This document shows positions 19,467-21,975 of a stretch of DNA of 21,975 nt, one piece after another (the first letter of the stretch is position 1; each line of letters opens with the position of its first letter). Made by a program: the position numbers and the translations under genes. The stretch comes from Hypsibius dujardini (taxonomy: Eukaryota > Tardigrada > Eutardigrada > Parachela > Hypsibiidae), in NCBI GenBank assembly GCA_001579985.1, contig LRSR01010349.1:1-21975 (forward strand), given 5' to 3'. The notes beneath the pieces are model-generated. The model did not search any database and was not told where the DNA came from. It saw only the letters and a program-made list of their open reading frames with translations.

Positions 19467-19951
19467 CGCAAAATCATTGACTTTTTCGTCGGGCTTAAAA
19501 TTGCACAGCACTAAAAAGAGCAATATTCAAGGCGAAGATTGAAGGGATTTTTGAGTATGTGTTCCTCCTGGAAAACGACTAGCAAATTTGACGGAGAAAA
19601 TTGATCTAAACTAGATGAGATAATATTAGAAAATGCTTATTGCCCTTTCGATGAATGAGAGCGCTCTTATGGTTGTGAATGAGAAGCGATTTCTGTTCAT
19701 GGTTAATACTGATACAGAACAGCGTCTTTCTCTTGAAGGTCACCGCGACAATCTGACTCGTCTCGTCATTATATTGTCGGTGGACACTTCGTCAACCATC
19801 GATTTGTCCTCACACGACCGTCTTGTTCAATTTCACTATCGATCTGCAGTACAAGAAATCACAGCCTTTTCTGGCCACCCTTTTCTAAATGTTACCATTG
19901 TACCATTGAAAAAAATAATACGGTGAGGGAACGAGCAAAGGAACAAAATGC
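19467..19951. promoter_or_regulatory. Block U: conserved upstream region of receptor C
   Basis: Counterpart of 6697-7160 with AGAGCGCTCT at 19658-19667. The + strand frame (19633-19926) is open here as in A, with a whole-codon indel between them. A pyrimidine tract ending CTTTTTAG lies about 45 bp upstream of the ATG. Confidence 0.45.
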
Positions 19952-19955
19952 GGTG

Positions 19956-20239
19956 TGTTAGGTCTACCCACCGTAAGTTGGATAGTTAACAAGTTTATTA
20001 GACTGATAGTAAAGACTGTTAGAGAAATAAACTGAAAGAAAGGAAAGAGGAAGTAGAACTACGCGTAGAAATAAAAAACACATTATTATATAGTAAAGTT
20101 TTAACTAGAAATGAAGGCAAATAGCACATACATCAGAATAGGGTTAACAGAGTAGACAGAGTTACAAACTAAGTATGATACTCGTGAGTTAAAGACCTAT
20201 AATGATTGGATATGAGGACTTGTTGGGCGTGGTCCAACA
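19956..20239. mobile_element. 284-bp solo-LTR-like insertion with GGTG target duplication
   Basis: The segment starts TGTTAGG and ends CCAACA (TG...CA ends with short TGTT/AACA inverse termini). It is flanked by GGTG at 19952-19955 and 20240-20243. Without it, AAAATGCGGTGCGTAGACG is restored, the uninterrupted sequence seen upstream of gene A and nearly so upstream of B. A TATATAG-type box and an AAATAAA motif inside are consistent with an LTR promoter and polyadenylation signal. The orientation and superfamily are not clear. Confidence 0.6.
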
Positions 20240-20641
20240 GGTGCGTAGACGTTTTGTCCCTAAAATCGTTACCCCGACATTGTGTCCCGTCTATCGGACA
20301 ATGTGTCTTGGCGACACTGCGTCCTTCAGACATGAAGTCCCTTCGAGCGGACAATGTTTCCTGAAGACATTATGTTTTGCTGACGTGAAGTCCCGTCCTA
20401 TCAACATAATCTCCTTATTGGACAACATGTCGAAATTTTAATATTCATTGCGGACTTGTATGCCTGTTCGACCACCCTGTTTTGAACCAGCCAGAATGTC
20501 CACGGCCAGAATTTTTGAAAACAACACAAGAGCTTGAGCCAGCCAAGTTAGGACAGTTGCGACATCCATCTCACTGATGCGGCGTGCAGGTGTGAAACAA
20601 ACACACAGTAATTCACCAGCTGACACTCATCCATTTAATAA

Positions 20642-20930
20642 ATGCCTGCTCAAATTAATTCTGAAGTGAAAGGAGCCATTTTAATGGGATATCAAAACGG
20701 CAACTCGTGCCGGAAAATATGCGGGAAGCTTCTGGAGTTGGGCATGACTACCGGGAATTCTACTATGAGCCGGATTATCAGGGAATTTAAAATAGAGCAG
20801 CAAGGAGCAGCGAAGCCTAAAAAAAGCTAGGGATCCAGACACTGTCATCTGTGCGCTCGCCGGAAACGATAAAAAACTCGTCTTTCGACTCGATCCTTTT
20901 ACCATCCGAAAAATTATGCATTATGGTCAA
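20642..20930 (+). pseudogene. Tc1/mariner-like transposase N-terminal fragment (helix-turn-helix)
   Basis: The frame starting MPAQINSEVKGAILMGYQNG continues with SCRKICGKLLELG and STMSRIIREF, the spacing of the N-terminal helix-turn-helix of Tc1-like transposases (compare the family's S-x-R-x-I-A and S-T-V-x-R-I-I). It stops after 62 residues at TAG 20828-20830. A one-base slip in the A7 run at 20819-20825 separates it from a further open stretch (ARDPDTVICALAGNDKK) that reaches a stop near 20943. No DDE catalytic domain follows. It is a dead fragment inside block R. Confidence 0.5.
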
Positions 20931-20973
20931 TCACCCTGTTTTTAACCAGCCAGAATGTCCACGGTCAGAATTT

Positions 20974-21165
20974 TTGGAGACACTATATTTCCACCTGGAT
21001 ATAATGTCTGGAGACAGTAGTTGCACTTGGATATAATGTCTGGAGACGGTAGTTGCACTTGGATATAATGTCTGGAGACACTATTTCCACCTGGATATAA
21101 TGTCTGGAGACACTATTTCCACCTGGATATAATGTCTGGAGACAGTAGTTGCACTTGGATATAAT
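20974..21165. repeat. Six-unit 32-bp tandem array in block R of gene C
   Basis: Units of 32 bp (TCTGGAGACA, a variable 12-bp core, GGATATAATG) stand in tandem. Cores are of two kinds, CTATTTCCACCT and AGTAGTTGCACTT, in the order 1-2-2-1-1-2. As 32 is not a multiple of 3, the - strand frame cycles through three translations. Confidence 0.85.
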
Positions 21166-21340
21166 GGCCGTAAGGATAGAATGTCCACGGCCGAAATGTC
21201 TGGGGACAGTCTCTCCACCTGACCTTAATATTTGTGCGGATAGAATGTCTGACGACATTAGTTCCACCTGAACATAAAATCTGTTAGCACAGAATGTTCA
21301 CGACCAGAATGTTGGAACAAAAGATAGGCGGGACACGCAT

Positions 21341-21594
21341 AAACCTGGACTGGTTTCTGGACGCTATTTTCTGGATGATTTCCCCAGACTCGAAATCAGG
21401 CAAATCCTGAGTTGGAGTTGTAAGGACCCCCTATACGGTAATGACATTATATTCCGAATTTCTTAATCGGCTCAGTGTTCGTCTTCCTGGAAATATTGGT
21501 TCCCCGCTTTCTGAACGGTTTGAGGAATCTTATCACAGCGGGACCGCTCTAAAATGAAAAGGCCATAATTCATAGACTCATTTCGCTATCCCGC
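21341..21594. other. Spacer between blocks R and V upstream of gene C
   Basis: Homologous to 13291-13559 in the B unit. I see no gene or element. Confidence 0.45.
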
Positions 21595-21975
21595 GGATAC
21601 ACATTTATGTATGAATATATATGCTGCTGATTAATGTGCGTGCTTGGTTCACAACGTCCCGGAAAACGCTCTCGGAAATACGGTTGCAGTCAATCGATGG
21701 CGGTTACATTTACTATCATAAATACCGTTCCAAATTGCGTAACGAAGCAATTTGTAATCCTTTTAAATCCCTGAAGTAAAAAGGTCACCAAACGGATCAC
21801 CATTTATAACAGCAGTTTTATTGAGAGAAAAACTTGTCTATGGGAGAGATTTAGCTCCCTAAATGCGCTAATGACTATTTGACGACTTTTCTGTATTCGG
21901 TCTCGGCTGACAACGTTGGCTGGCATTTAAGCGGGAAATCACTGTTACTGAACACGAAGTTAGGCAGCACTATTC
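21595..21975. repeat. Block V, partial copy at the right edge, with 57-bp orphan exon at 21714-21770
   Basis: Third copy of block V. It lacks the GGCGGGACATTTTTTGGCTG part present in the other two but keeps the exon-like segment, TCTATGGGA near 21838 and TAGCTCCCTAAAT (21851-21863). Its presence suggests that the tandem array continues beyond the window. Confidence 0.65.

Larger units (their letters stand above)
20240..21340. repeat. Block R upstream of gene C, interrupted by a transposon fragment
   Basis: The left part (20240-20517) has GACA...TGTC palindromes such as CGGACAATGTGTC. The right part (20931-21340) resumes after an insert of about 413 bp and ends, as in B, with AGAATGTTGGAACAAAAGA and GGCGGGACACGC. 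An approximately 45-bp near-identical sequence (containing AACCAGCCAGAATGTCCACG) stands on both sides of the insert, at 20473-20517 and 20931-20976. Confidence 0.65.

Noticed and set aside
20974-21165. CRISPR-like repeat-spacer pattern
   Set aside because: Cores recur instead of being unique, the DNA is eukaryotic, and the unit is a plain minisatellite.

Overview
This window is nuclear DNA from an invertebrate animal. It has intron-exon genes with GT-AG introns, mostly 65-300 bp long, abundant simple repeats and remnants of transposable elements. I cannot fix the species. A tardigrade or another ecdysozoan would fit compact introns and an expanded natriuretic-peptide-receptor-like family, but that is a guess.

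The main content is a cluster of receptor genes with an ANF-receptor (periplasmic-binding-protein-like) ectodomain, one transmembrane (TM) helix and a cytoplasmic tail of only about 43-52 residues. No kinase-homology or guanylyl cyclase domain follows the tail. By architecture they resemble natriuretic peptide receptor C. Gene 1 (+ strand, 1-1117, entered from its middle) is a diverged paralogue. It converges on three close tandem paralogues on the - strand: A (2203-6696), B (9531-12556) and C (14903-19466). Each of these has 12 exons whose splice phases I could close across the whole gene (543, 543 and 537 residues). A dead fragment of a further copy, D (14433-14637), sits just past the 3' end of C.

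The three - strand genes belong to a duplicated unit of about 6-7 kb. Going upstream from each start codon the order is block U (upstream region with a shared AGAGCGCTCT palindrome), block R (arrays of GACA-NNN-TGTC palindromes) and block V (holding a 57-bp exon-like segment with conserved splice sites). Because the units are paralogous, younger insertions show up with empty sites: a 357-bp MITE with TA target duplications upstream of A, and a 284-bp solo-LTR-like element with a GGTG duplication upstream of C. A Tc1-like transposase fragment interrupts block R of C.

Tetranucleotide (CAGA)n arrays lie in intron 1 of A, B and C, beyond the stop codons of A and C, and in one intron of gene 1. 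The D/C junction falls exactly in such an array, which suggests array-mediated loss of a receptor copy. The long Thr/Gln/Arg- or Cys/Leu/Ser-rich open frames in the window are translations of these repeats, not genes.
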